Origin: Ruania albidiflava DSM 18029
GTDB lineage: Bacteria; Actinomycetota; Actinomycetes; Actinomycetales; Beutenbergiaceae
Assembly: GCF_000421225.1 (NCBI RefSeq)
Contig: NZ_ATWL01000022.1
Coordinates: 1-45,603 of the forward strand
DNA: 45,603 bases
Direction of reading: 5' to 3'
Below the pieces are notes generated by a model. That model was given only the letters and a program-made list of their open reading frames with translations, made no database searches and was not told the origin of the DNA. Of this stretch, positions 6,527 through 15,256 are shown piece by piece (the stretch's first letter is position 1; every line of letters starts with the position of its first letter). The position numbers and the translations under genes were made by a program.

Positions 6527-8824
6527 ATGCCCGGCCATGCTCCCACCGCAGGGTCCTCACCCGATCTCGCTGAGGCGGTGCGGACCTGGGACGACGCACG
6601 ACTGGAGCACCTGCTCCGCCGCCGCCCCGACCTGGCCACCCCGCCGCCGTCGTCGTTGACCGCGCTCGCTTCCCGCGCCGGGGCGCGAGCCTCGGTCTCC
6701 CGTGCCTTGGCGAGCCTGGACGCCCCTACCCTGACCACGCTGGAGTCGGTCGTGGTGCTCGCCGAGAGCAGAGCGCCGACGCAGGCCCAGCTGGACTCCG
6801 CCGTCGGGCGGGACACCAGTGCGCAGACTGCGGAGCTGACCGCTCTGGCGCTGCTGCTGCCCGAGGCGGGCCGGCTGGTGCCGGTGCCGACGCTGCGGGA
6901 GTGCCTGGGTCCGCACCCGTTGGGGTTGGGCCCGCGGCTGGCCGAGCTGGGTGTGCCGCCGGCGGAGGGGTGGCCGACCACACCACGGGCGGTGCGCTCC
7001 GCGCTGGCCAAGGCGCCGGAGCCGGCGCGGCGGATGCTGGACGCGCTCACCTGGGGCCCGCCGGTCGGCACCGTCTCCCACGACGTGCCACCCGGGGCCA
7101 GGTGGCTGCTGGACAACCACGTGCTGGTGCGGATGTCGGCCACGGAGCTGGTGCTACCCCGGGAGGTGGCGCTGGCGGCCCGGGGAGACCGGCTGGCGCC
7201 GCACGTGCCGCTGGCCCCTCCCTTGCCCGAGGCGCCGGTGCGCTCCCGCGAGATGGTGCTGGCGGAGTCGGCCCGGGCCGGGGAGCAGCTGCTGGAGCAG
7301 ATCGAAGCGCTGGTGGGCACCTGGCGGTCCCGGCCGGTGCCGGTGCTGCGTTCCGGTGGGGTCGGGGTGCGGGAGCTGCGTCAGCTTGCCTCCTCGTTCC
7401 AGCTCCCGACGGCGGAGCTCGCCCTGGTCGTGGAGCTCGCCGGGGCGAGCGGGCTGCTCGGGCAGCGCACCGACGCCGACGGTTCGTGGTGGACGGCCAG
7501 CGAGGAGGCCGTCGAGTGGCCAGACCTGGATCTGGCCGGGCGGTGGGCCGACCTGCTGCTGGTGTGGGTGGGCTGGGCCCGTACCCCGTGGCTGGCCGGT
7601 ACCCGCACCGAACGTGGGGTGCTGCGTGCGGCGCTGGAGCCGGACCTGCAGCGGCACTGGGCACCGGTGCTGCGCCGTCGGGTGCTGCAGGCGTTGGCAG
7701 CCTGGCGGCAGGATGCTGCTCCGAGCGCGGAGCAGGTGCGTGCGCACCTGGGTTGGCACACCGCCAAGGCGGTGCCGCCGCTGCCGGCGGTGCAGGCGCT
7801 GCTGGCCGAGGCGGCGGCGCTGGGGCTCACCGGGGCCGGGGCGCTCACCCCGGCCGGCCGGCTGCTGCTGGAGGTCACCGAGCCAGGCCGTGCGAAGGGC
7901 GAGACGGACCTGGTGGCGGACGGGGCCAGGCTGCTGGCCGCCGAGCTGGCCGAGACGATCCCGCCGGCAGTGCAGGAGATGATCGTCCAGGGCGACCTCA
8001 CCGCTGTGGTGCCGGGCCGGCCGGAGCCCGGGTTGCGGTCGCTGGTGGAGCTGGTCGCAGACGTCGAGAGCCGCGGACCTGGGATGACTGTGCGGTTCTC
8101 GGCGGACTCGGTGCGCCGAGCACTGGACTCCGGGCTGGCGGCCGAGGACCTGCTGGAGCAGCTGCGAGCGGTCTCGGTGACGCCGCTGCCGCAGCCGCTG
8201 GAGTACCTGGTGCACGACGTGGCCCGCTCGCACGGTGCCGTGCGGGTGGGGGCGGCCGGGGCGTACCTGCGCGCCGAGGACCCTGCAGCGCTCGGCCGGG
8301 TGCTGGCTCATCCGGAGCTGACCCACCTGGGCCTGCACACGATCGCACCCACGGTGCTGGTGGCCCGCGCCGATGCCCGGGACGTGGCGCACGCGCTGGC
8401 CGCGGCCGGGCTGGCCGGAGTGCTGGAAGGCCCCGACGGCACCGCGCTGACGCTACCGGCGACCGCCGCGTCCCCGGTGCGGGCGGTGCGTCCAGGAGCA
8501 CCGCCCGCTGAGCCTGGGGAACCGGTGCCGGCGGTGATCGCCGCGATGCGCGCTGGGGAGCAGCGCGCCCACGAGCTGCTCCGGGCCCGGGCGGAACAGC
8601 CCGGTCCACCGGCAGACACGTTGGAGGCGCTCCGGGTGGCCGCCTCCCGTGGGGCGGACGTAGAGCTGGTGATGGCCGGCGCGCAGGGCGGGGTGCAGTC
8701 CCGGGTGGTGCGGCCGCTGACCGTGGACGCCGGCCGGATCCGGGTGCTGGACGTGCGCCGCGATGCGGAGATCACCGTGGCGGCGCACCGGATCGCCTCC
8801 GTCCGGCCGGTGGGCACCGGCTGA
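6527..8824 (+). CDS. Helicase-associated domain protein (XPB partner type)
   Basis: A 765-residue cytoplasmic protein of the actinobacterial helicase-associated family (Helicase_C_3 type), which in mycobacteria lies next to the XPB helicase gene. It has alternating helical winged-helix-like stretches. The C-terminal third contains HLGLHTIAPTVLVARADARD (a helicase-C3 landmark), and the final ~40 residues, RPLTVDAGRIRVLDVRRDAE then HRIASVRPV, look like a WYL-type strand-rich end. It probably binds DNA or nucleotides in repair, but the role is not established. The start is supported by the leaderless promoter. Unlike the mycobacterial arrangement, the XPB gene here is about 19.5 kb away at 28294. 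Confidence 0.75.
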   Translation: MPGHAPTAGSSPDLAEAVRTWDDARLEHLLRRRPDLATPPPSSLTALASRAGARASVSRALASLDAPTLTTLESVVVLAESRAPTQAQLDSAVGRDTSAQTAELTALALLLPEAGRLVPVPTLRECLGPHPLGLGPRLAELGVPPAEGWPTTPRAVRSALAKAPEPARRMLDALTWGPPVGTVSHDVPPGARWLLDNHVLVRMSATELVLPREVALAARGDRLAPHVPLAPPLPEAPVRSREMVLAESARAGEQLLEQIEALVGTWRSRPVPVLRSGGVGVRELRQLASSFQLPTAELALVVELAGASGLLGQRTDADGSWWTASEEAVEWPDLDLAGRWADLLLVWVGWARTPWLAGTRTERGVLRAALEPDLQRHWAPVLRRRVLQALAAWRQDAAPSAEQVRAHLGWHTAKAVPPLPAVQALLAEAAALGLTGAGALTPAGRLLLEVTEPGRAKGETDLVADGARLLAAELAETIPPAVQEMIVQGDLTAVVPGRPEPGLRSLVELVADVESRGPGMTVRFSADSVRRALDSGLAAEDLLEQLRAVSVTPLPQPLEYLVHDVARSHGAVRVGAAGAYLRAEDPAALGRVLAHPELTHLGLHTIAPTVLVARADARDVAHALAAAGLAGVLEGPDGTALTLPATAASPVRAVRPGAPPAEPGEPVPAVIAAMRAGEQRAHELLRARAEQPGPPADTLEALRVAASRGADVELVMAGAQGGVQSRVVRPLTVDAGRIRVLDVRRDAEITVAAHRIASVRPVGTG

Positions 8825-8855
8825 ACGGACCGGGTTGGTGTGCCAGGATCGGAGC

Positions 8856-9896
8856 ATGGATCCGCTCACACCGAACACCGACCTGTACAACGTGACCTAC
8901 CAGGCGCACGACTACCAGGGCATGCCCTACCGCTACCTCGGCCGCAGCGGCCTGCAGGGCCCGGCGATCGGCCTGGGCACGTGGAAGTTCGGCTTCCCGG
9001 ACACCGGCGACGGCGCCCGCATCGACCCGGAGGGGGCGGCGGCGATCATGGACCGTGCCTGCGAGCTGGGCGTGATGTTCTGGGACACCGCGAACCGGTA
9101 CAACGCCGCCTCCGGTAACTCTGAGCGGCTGATCGGCCGTTGGCTGGCCGACAACCCGCAGCGCCGGCGGGACGTGGTGCTGGCCACCAAGACCCACGGT
9201 GGGATGGACGGCTGGACCCCGAACCACGCGGGACTGTCCCGGCTGCAGATCATCGAGTCGGTGAAGGCGTCCCTGGAGCGGCTGCAGACCGACTACCTGG
9301 ATGTGCTCTGGTTCCACCGGTTCGACGAGAACGTGCCGCTGGAGGAGAGCCTGGAGACCGTGGAGGACCTGGTCAGCCAGGGCACGGTGCGCTACCTGGC
9401 GGTCTCCAACTTCTCCGCCGCCCAGCTCGGTGAGTGCCTGCGGATCAGCGAGACGCTCTCCCGGCGTACCCGCCCGATCGCGGTGCAGAACCGGTTCGAC
9501 CCGCTGAACGGGGAGAGCCTGCCCGGGGTGCTGGACCTGTGCGCCCGGGAGGGTGTCTCCTTCGTGCCGTACTCCCCGCTCGCCCAGGGCCTGCTCACCG
9601 AGCGCTACTTGGACCCGGACAAGGTGGGCCCCGGCGACCGGCTGTTCGACGAGGGCACCTTCTCCGGGATCGGCGAGGACAAGCTCGCCGCCGTGCGCCG
9701 CCTCGGCGAGCTCGCCCGGGACTGGGAGGTGAAGGTGAGCACGCTGACGCTTGCCTACATCCTCACCCTGGACGGGATGGGCACGCAGATCCCGTCCTCC
9801 TCCAGCGTCGCCCAGCTCGAGGACAACGCCGCTGCCGGCACCTTGGAGCTGACCGACGAGCAGCTGGGGGCGCTGAAGGAGATCTTCGTGCGGTAG
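8856..9896 (+). CDS. Aldo/keto reductase
   Basis: A 346-residue NAD(P)H-dependent oxidoreductase with an (alpha/beta)8 barrel, in the potassium-channel beta-subunit-like AKR branch. The catalytic tetrad is visible: D and Y in FWDTANRY, K in LATKTHGG and H in VLWFHRFD. Cofactor-binding motifs are LAVSNFSAAQL, AVQNRFDPLNGE and FVPYSPLAQGLLT, and the C-terminal IPSSSSVAQLEDN is the usual phosphate-binding element. AGGA sits 8 bases before the ATG. It follows the helicase-associated gene by 31 bases on the same strand, so read-through transcription is likely, although no functional link is evident. The substrate cannot be deduced. Confidence 0.9.
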   Translation: MDPLTPNTDLYNVTYQAHDYQGMPYRYLGRSGLQGPAIGLGTWKFGFPDTGDGARIDPEGAAAIMDRACELGVMFWDTANRYNAASGNSERLIGRWLADNPQRRRDVVLATKTHGGMDGWTPNHAGLSRLQIIESVKASLERLQTDYLDVLWFHRFDENVPLEESLETVEDLVSQGTVRYLAVSNFSAAQLGECLRISETLSRRTRPIAVQNRFDPLNGESLPGVLDLCAREGVSFVPYSPLAQGLLTERYLDPDKVGPGDRLFDEGTFSGIGEDKLAAVRRLGELARDWEVKVSTLTLAYILTLDGMGTQIPSSSSVAQLEDNAAAGTLELTDEQLGALKEIFVR

Positions 9897-10047
9897 AGCC
9901 CGCACGGGCAGGTAGCGGACGACACAACCGTACAATCGTCACCAATCGGAAGTGCCGAGTGGTCTACTTAGAAGTGTTTCACGTGAGTTCATGACGTGAT
10001 TGCGGCCCCGCCGTCATCACGCAATGGCGGTAGATCGGGATGGGCCC

Positions 10048-11082
10048 ATGAGTCGTCGCTCTCGCACCAGGCTGGCGCTGGTCATTGCCGTGTCCTTGGT
10101 CGGCCTTCTGGTCGTGGGCGCGGTGGCAAGCGTGCTCTACGTGCAGCACCGGTTGGACAACGCGATGGAACGCTTCGGCGACCCGTTCGCGGACCTCGGG
10201 AGCGACCGCCCGACGCAGCCAGCGTCCACCGAGGGCGAGACGGAGACCGCCGACCCGGTGAACATCCTCGTGCTGGGGTCGGACAGCCGGATCTCCGCTG
10301 GCGACCCGTCCCAGTGGCAGGCCGGGGCACAGCGCACCGATGCGATCATGATCGCTTCGATCAGTGGCGACCGTGAGTCCGTCACCGTCATGTCCATCCC
10401 GCGCGACTCCTGGGTACCTGTCCGGGGATACGGGGACAACAAGATCAACGCCGCGTACTCCTTCGGCGGACCGACCCTGATGATCCAGACCGTGGAACAC
10501 CTCACCGGGATTCGCCTGGACCACATGGTGGTCACCGACTTCGAGTCCTTCCAGGACATCACCGACGAGCTCGGGGGCGTGGAGATCACCCTCACGCAAC
10601 CGCTCGAGGTCGGCGGGCAGACGATCGCGGCGGGAACCCGCACATTGAACGGTGAGCAGGCCCTCGCCTACACCAGGCAGCGGCACGGTCTCTCCGGCGG
10701 CGACTTCTCCCGGATGCAGCGTCAGCAGAACTGGATGCGAGCCATGCTCTCGTCGGCCTTCGACCGGGATGTGCTCACCAACCCAGTCGCACTGACAGAT
10801 CTGCTCACCGTGGTGGCCGAGAACGTCTCGGTGGACGAGGGCTTCAGCATCGGCGAGATGCGCGACCTGGCACTGTCCATGCGGGACGTGCGGCCAGGAG
10901 ATGTCACCTTCATCAGCGCACCGGTGCTGGGTACCGGGCGGAGCCCGGACGGTCGGCAGTCGATCGTGAACCTGGACCCCGAGGCGATGGAAGACCTCTG
11001 CCAGGCGTTCGCTGAAGACCGGGTGGCCGACTATCTCGACGACCACCCAGAGGTCGAGCGGCTCGGTTCCTCGGTGGAGTAG
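10048..11082 (+). CDS. LCP (LytR-CpsA-Psr) family glycopolymer ligase
   Basis: LCP proteins attach anionic glycopolymers to peptidoglycan from lipid-linked precursors outside the membrane. This 344-residue protein has a short basic cytoplasmic N-terminus, one membrane helix (about residues 8-30) and an extracellular LCP domain from about residue 70. The conserved residues are present: NILVLGSDSR, QRTDAIMIASI, VTVMSIPRDSWV (the pyrophosphate-binding arginine), KINAAYSFGG and, later, ALAYTRQRH. Two upstream in-frame starts exist (10024 ATG, 10000 TTG). 10048 is chosen because it gives a normal short cytoplasmic segment, but no strong ribosome site decides it. It stands alone, convergent with the LacI gene. 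Confidence 0.85.
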   Translation: MSRRSRTRLALVIAVSLVGLLVVGAVASVLYVQHRLDNAMERFGDPFADLGSDRPTQPASTEGETETADPVNILVLGSDSRISAGDPSQWQAGAQRTDAIMIASISGDRESVTVMSIPRDSWVPVRGYGDNKINAAYSFGGPTLMIQTVEHLTGIRLDHMVVTDFESFQDITDELGGVEITLTQPLEVGGQTIAAGTRTLNGEQALAYTRQRHGLSGGDFSRMQRQQNWMRAMLSSAFDRDVLTNPVALTDLLTVVAENVSVDEGFSIGEMRDLALSMRDVRPGDVTFISAPVLGTGRSPDGRQSIVNLDPEAMEDLCQAFAEDRVADYLDDHPEVERLGSSVE

Positions 11083-11227
11083 CTCATCGCTCACTGAGCG
11101 CGCACGCGAGCCGCCCCAGCGCCGGGAGCACAAGGACACGGCTGCGCGTCGACGTCCAGGCGCTTGCTGCTGCTCGGTTCTGCGGCAGAGCCTTCTTTAC
11201 GAAGGACACCTCCCGCGGGCACGAGAA

Positions 11228-12253
11228 CTACCGGGGTGCCGGCGGTGCACCTGTCGATGCGCGGACGATCAACTGGGGAGCTGGGTCGTCAACCACGACC
11301 TCGCCCGGGCTCGGGTCGTCAATCTGCTTGATCAGCAGATCCACGGCCAGCCTGCCGAGCTCGGGTAGGGGCAACGCCACCGCCGTCAGTGGCGGGTTCA
11401 GGTGCCCTGCGAACCAGGTGTCGTGCACGGAGATCAACGAGATGTCGTCGGGGATCGTGTGGCCGGCAGCGACGATGCCGGAGTGCACACCGAGCGCCGT
11501 AGTGGTCGTCACCGCGACAATCCCGGTGATGCCGGGCTGGGCGCGCACGAGTCTCACTGTCGCATCGTGGGCAGTGTCCGGCATCCAGCCAGCCTCGGTC
11601 GGTGGCAGCGCCGGCAGTCCGGCATCGGCGAGAGCCGCACAGTAGCCGTCATAGCGACGGCGCGACGACGCCCCTCCCCCACCGAGGTAGGCAATGGTCC
11701 TGTGGCCGGCGTCGATCAGGTGCTGGGTCGCCATCCGTGCTGCCGCCGCATCATCGAGGCGGATGGTGCGCAGGTCATCAGCCCGGTCGGCACCGAACAC
11801 GATCGAGGGCACCGCACGCGCGACTTCTCGTAGCGGGCTCTCATCGGCATCCACACCGAGCTGGATCAGGAGCCCGTCCACCCGCCGACCGAGCACGATC
11901 GCCCGGAATGCATCCCCCCGATCCTTCAGCTCAGCGGTGTTGAGGAGGAACAAGGAGTAGTTCTGCTCTGACGCTCGCGTCTGGGCCGCATCGACAAGCT
12001 GCACGTAGATCGGGTCGTTCGCGTGGTGCAGCGCGAAGCCCAGCATCCCCGTGTGCGCGCTGCGCAACGCCCGTGCCGACATGTCCGGCGTGTAGTTCAG
12101 CATCTTGACCGCGTCGAGCACCCGCTGACGGGTCTCTTCGCGCACCCGCAAGGTCGGGTCATCGTTCACGATGCGTGACACGAGACCGGTGGACACTTGG
12201 GCGAGCTTCGCTACCTCAGCGAGCCGAGGCGCCCGCCTCACCGAGCTACCCAT
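11228..12253 (-). CDS. LacI family transcriptional regulator (locus 1)
   Basis: A 341-residue repressor-type regulator. The N-terminal helix-turn-helix, RLAEVAKLAQVSTGLVSRIV, is followed by the hinge helix region (TPDMSARALRS) and a periplasmic-binding-like effector domain. GGGAGG precedes the ATG. Its recognition region, VSTGLVSRIVNDDPT, is very similar to that of the second LacI in this window (VSIGLASRVINDDPT), which suggests paralogues with related operators. The likely targets are the palindromes in the divergent promoter region near 13.7-13.86 kb. It lies downstream of the two unrecognised minus-strand genes and may be co-transcribed with them, which would give autoregulation. Confidence 0.85.
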   Translation of the reverse strand: MGSSVRRAPRLAEVAKLAQVSTGLVSRIVNDDPTLRVREETRQRVLDAVKMLNYTPDMSARALRSAHTGMLGFALHHANDPIYVQLVDAAQTRASEQNYSLFLLNTAELKDRGDAFRAIVLGRRVDGLLIQLGVDADESPLREVARAVPSIVFGADRADDLRTIRLDDAAAARMATQHLIDAGHRTIAYLGGGGASSRRRYDGYCAALADAGLPALPPTEAGWMPDTAHDATVRLVRAQPGITGIVAVTTTTALGVHSGIVAAGHTIPDDISLISVHDTWFAGHLNPPLTAVALPLPELGRLAVDLLIKQIDDPSPGEVVVDDPAPQLIVRASTGAPPAPR

Positions 12254-12399
12254 GAGACCTCCCTCTCTCGCGTCTAGCCTTGGACCGCATCGGCGCCCGG
12301 TGCCGAACGCAGCACTGCTGCCAGTATCGACTGCTCGTGCAGCGTGCTCGTACCGATTGACGCTCTCCCATACTCCGGACTGCGGCTGGGAGGCACGTC

Positions 12400-12726
12400 C
12401 TACCCCTTGAGAGAGACGTGAACGAGGACCCGCGCCGGCCTGCTCTCGCTCGCACCGGTCAGGACGAGGCGCACCCAGCTTCCGAAGCGGGTCAGAGCCA
12501 GGGCCGCCATGCGGTCAGCCTCGCCCAGCGTGACGGAATCACCCCAGGGAACCCAGCTGATCCCGTCCGGGGAGATCTCGGCGCCGATGGTGAGCTCGGG
12601 GTGGTCCTCTTCGGCCTGCGTGAAGAACACTGCCTCGGTCGCCCACCCTGCCTCGTACGGCAGCGTGGCATGCGGGCCGCGGATCCACACTCGGCGAGCC
12701 AGGACGGATGTGTGAGTCTTCTGCAC
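12400..12726 (-). CDS. Unrecognised 108-residue protein of sugar locus 1
   Basis: No family recognised with confidence. The sequence is strand-rich with alternating hydrophobic residues. Segments such as VFFTQAEEDHPELTIGAEIS, DGISWVPWGD and WVRLVLTGA resemble a small beta-sandwich, as in carbohydrate-binding or coat-like domains; this is an impression, not a match. GTG at 12726 is preferred because GAAGG lies 9 bases before it. An alternative GTG at 12759 would overlap the upstream stop codon as GTGA and add 11 residues. It has no signal peptide, so it is cytoplasmic. It follows the 310-residue unknown directly, so the two are likely partners. Confidence 0.6.
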   Translation of the reverse strand: MQKTHTSVLARRVWIRGPHATLPYEAGWATEAVFFTQAEEDHPELTIGAEISPDGISWVPWGDSVTLGEADRMAALALTRFGSWVRLVLTGASESRPARVLVHVSLKG

Positions 12727-12755
12727 GATGTCGCGCCTTCGATTCGGGACCGGAG

Positions 12756-13685
12756 TCACTCGGTCGAGTACAGGACGGAGTCAAGAAACAGGTGCACGGC
12801 GCGGTTCGTGTCCGTCTCGACGTAGAAGATCGGGTTGATCAGATTGTCGATCGCGCGGTACCGGTCGGACAGCGTCGGGGCGATCCCTCGCAGGTCGAAG
12901 ACCCGGTCCATGCTTTGCAGCTCGATGTACTCGCGATTGCGCACGTCGACCGTGAGTCGGAAGTAGAGCCAGTTGAGCTTGTCCGGACTCTCGTTGTACA
13001 GCAGATCCTGCTCACCATCCGGCACCCACTGGTAGCCGTCCGACGAGCCGTCCTCGTGACGTTGGCCGTACCAGAGATTGTCGATACCGGGCTTGCACCA
13101 CCCGCTCGAGACGCCGTGATTCCAGCTCTCGTGAGTGACGCCCTCGACTGCCTTCCAGTACTGCCAGCGCTTGACGAGCTTGCCATCGAGAGAATTCACG
13201 TAGCGCACCCCCGGCATATACCGGTGCTCCGAGTCCTGGATGTCGAAGTAGAAGCCGAACGCTCGGATGTCCTCCTCACCGATGCCGACTCGATCCTGTG
13301 CCGGGGTGTAGGAGTACCAGGCCTCGATCTGGATCTGACTCGGGTCGCCGTACCGGGAGAGGCGTTTGACGACGACCCCCATGCTGCCGTCGGCTGGCGG
13401 TTCGGTGTGCCGGGCAGCCACTGGCGCCGTGGTCAGCTTCAGGGAGTAGGTGCCGTCCATGGAGCCATTCGAGGCAGCAAAACGCATCGGTGCAGAGCTG
13501 AGCATGGCCGGCGCCCAGCTCGTCAGGTCGACGACGCTGTCGAACGACTCGTAGTCGTCGTTCACGAAGTTCGGTGTCAGGTCCATCCACCCGTTGAAGC
13601 CGGTGTCGAAGTCATCGAACGTCACGACCCGGGCCAGCGGGTTGAAGCGCTCGAGCTCATGGCCGTAGGCGACGACTCGCTTCAT
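12756..13685 (-). CDS. Unrecognised 309-residue protein of sugar locus 1
   Basis: A cytoplasmic protein with no signal peptide. It opens with MKRVVAYGHELERFNPLARV and a FDDFDTGFNGWMDLTPNF segment that recalls the start of carbohydrate-binding beta-sandwich domains. It is rich in Trp, Tyr and Asp (WYSYTPAQDR, WQYWKAVEG, WCKPGIDNLWYGQRH), a composition usual for glycan-binding proteins. It might belong to an uncharacterised DUF found beside actinobacterial sugar importers; I cannot name it with certainty. AGAGG precedes the chosen ATG. It is transcribed divergently from the ABC importer operon, and a LacI-type operator lies 14-29 bases upstream of its start, so it is probably induced together with the importer. 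Confidence 0.65.
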   Translation of the reverse strand: MKRVVAYGHELERFNPLARVVTFDDFDTGFNGWMDLTPNFVNDDYESFDSVVDLTSWAPAMLSSAPMRFAASNGSMDGTYSLKLTTAPVAARHTEPPADGSMGVVVKRLSRYGDPSQIQIEAWYSYTPAQDRVGIGEEDIRAFGFYFDIQDSEHRYMPGVRYVNSLDGKLVKRWQYWKAVEGVTHESWNHGVSSGWCKPGIDNLWYGQRHEDGSSDGYQWVPDGEQDLLYNESPDKLNWLYFRLTVDVRNREYIELQSMDRVFDLRGIAPTLSDRYRAIDNLINPIFYVETDTNRAVHLFLDSVLYSTE

Positions 13686-13698
13686 CAGTAACCTCTTC

Positions 13699-13714
13699 TG
13701 GTAAATCGCTAAAG
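13699..13714. promoter_or_regulatory. LacI-type operator, locus 1 (minus-strand unit)
   Basis: TGGTAAATCGCTAAAG has a central CG and TAAA-like arms. Aligned with the site at 13846-13860 it gives GGTWAAKCGYTAWA, a LacI-family-like pattern. It lies just upstream of the start codon of the 309-residue gene, where a bound repressor would block transcription or elongation. Confidence 0.5.
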
Positions 13715-13830
13715 TGCTGCGTTGCGGCGATCCTAGCGCCACGCTTCGCGCTTGTGCTACCGGAGGCTATGCGTGGAATCTCCGCACTGTCAACCGTTCA
13801 ACCGCTATGCAGGGGCACCCGAGGCAGAGG

Positions 13831-13860
13831 TTGACTTCTCATCTTGGTTAAGCGTTATAC
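13831..13860 (+). promoter_or_regulatory. Promoter and overlapping operator of sugar importer 1
   Basis: TTGACT (13831-13836), an 18-base spacer and TTATAC (13855-13860) form a good sigma-70-type promoter. The operator-like GGTTAAGCGTTATAC (13846-13860) covers the spacer and the whole -10 box, the classic repressor position. Transcription would start near 13867, leaving a leader of about 70 bases with AAGGAGG before the binding-protein gene. Confidence 0.55.
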
Positions 13861-13939
13861 TTCCCACGCAACGGCGCACACGTCAACACGCTTTTCGCAG
13901 GCAACGCTGCAACCAGCTACCGAATCAAGGAGGATCACC

Positions 13940-15238
13940 ATGCGTAAGCACTCCCGCGCACTGCTCACGGCCGCGTCGCTCGCGACGGTCAGCCTGGTAG
14001 CGGCGTGCATGGGCACTTCAGACGGGGACACCACCGAGGAGTCCACCGGCGATGATGTCGAGCTCCGGATGACCATCTGGTCGGCCGCTCCCGAGCACGT
14101 CGAGATGTTCCAGTCTCTCGGCGACGAGTTCGCCGAGGCCAGCCCTCGAGTCTCCAGCGTGACGATCGAGAGCTTCAACCTGGCCGACCTCGACACCCTG
14201 TTCACGACGCAGATCGCCGCGGGCGACCCGCCGGATGTGAGCTGGCTTCCGGTCGAGAGCAGCCGCGAGTACGTCAGCGCAGGTGCGCTCGTCGACCTGC
14301 GGGAAGCGATCGATGCCACCCCCGACTTCGACTTTGACGACTTCGTCCCCTCCTTGCTGGAGAACTGGGTGGACGGTGAGGCGGTCTACGGGATCCCGTT
14401 CTCCACTGGCCCCCTGATCATGTACTTCAACAAGGACCTCTACGCCGAAGCCGGCGTGAAGGACCCGGAGCAGCTCATCGCCGAGGGGAACTGGACCTGG
14501 GACGCGTTCCGGGAAACGTCCCAGCAGCTGAGCGATGAGCTCGGGCTGCCCGGCTACGCCCTCAACGACTTCGACTTCCAGAACTGGACACGTCTGCTGC
14601 CCTACATGGAAGCCTACGGCGCCTCCCCCTGGAATGACGACGCGACCGCCTGCACCATGGACTCACCGGAGATGGTGGACGCGATGTCGATGTTCCACGG
14701 CATGACGTTCGACGATGGCTCGATGCCCGTCCCCGGTCGGCAGGTCGACTTCTGGGGTGGTCAGGTCGGGGCAACGTCGGCGTTCCTCGGCTCGAGCGGA
14801 AACCTCAGCGAGGTGGAGTTCGAGTGGGGCATCGCCCCGACGCCTGGCGGCCCTGCTGGCGACGTGGTGGCAACCGGGCAGGCGTCGATCGTCGCGCTCA
14901 GCGCTGGCAACCACACCACGGAGTCCGCGGAGTTCGTCACCTTCCTGGCCACCAAGGACGCGATGGCGGAATACTCCGGCGCCTTCCCACCGATCCGAGA
15001 GAGCCTGCTGGTCCCGGAGACCTTCGTGGAGAACTCCGATGTGCTCACCACCGAAGCGGTGCAGCCGATCATCGACGGCATCACGGCCAACGGTCAGGTG
15101 TTCCCGGTAGCACAGGACAACTCGGCAGTCGCTGACGCCCTCAACTCCTCGTTGGACCTCAATCTCTACCAGCCGGATGCGGACGTGCAGGAAGCGATGA
15201 TCAGCGTCTGCGCAGACATTGCGCCCCTCCTGGGCTGA
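13940..15238 (+). CDS. Sugar ABC transporter substrate-binding lipoprotein (locus 1)
   Basis: A 432-residue extracellular solute-binding protein (family 1 type) that captures a carbohydrate for the two permeases that follow. Residues 1-22 are a lipoprotein signal ending in the lipobox VAAC with Cys23 as lipid anchor. The mature protein has the usual two-lobe landmarks: LRMTIWSAAPEHVEMFQSLG, FTTQIAAGDPPDVSWL, GIPFSTGPLIMYFNKDLYAEAG (hinge region) and the late FVTFLATKDAMAEYSG. AAGGAGG stands 5 bases before the ATG, the strongest ribosome site of the locus. The promoter is overlapped by a LacI-type operator. The substrate is unknown. Next gene 18 bases downstream. Confidence 0.9.
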   Translation: MRKHSRALLTAASLATVSLVAACMGTSDGDTTEESTGDDVELRMTIWSAAPEHVEMFQSLGDEFAEASPRVSSVTIESFNLADLDTLFTTQIAAGDPPDVSWLPVESSREYVSAGALVDLREAIDATPDFDFDDFVPSLLENWVDGEAVYGIPFSTGPLIMYFNKDLYAEAGVKDPEQLIAEGNWTWDAFRETSQQLSDELGLPGYALNDFDFQNWTRLLPYMEAYGASPWNDDATACTMDSPEMVDAMSMFHGMTFDDGSMPVPGRQVDFWGGQVGATSAFLGSSGNLSEVEFEWGIAPTPGGPAGDVVATGQASIVALSAGNHTTESAEFVTFLATKDAMAEYSGAFPPIRESLLVPETFVENSDVLTTEAVQPIIDGITANGQVFPVAQDNSAVADALNSSLDLNLYQPDADVQEAMISVCADIAPLLG

Positions 15239-15256
15239 CGGGCAGGGAACCAGAAC

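Noticed and set aside
6901-8511. 536-residue plus-strand frame rich in Gly, Ala and Arg within the helicase-associated gene
   Set aside because: Low-complexity frame overlapping a gene with recognisable domains; no ribosome site or motif.
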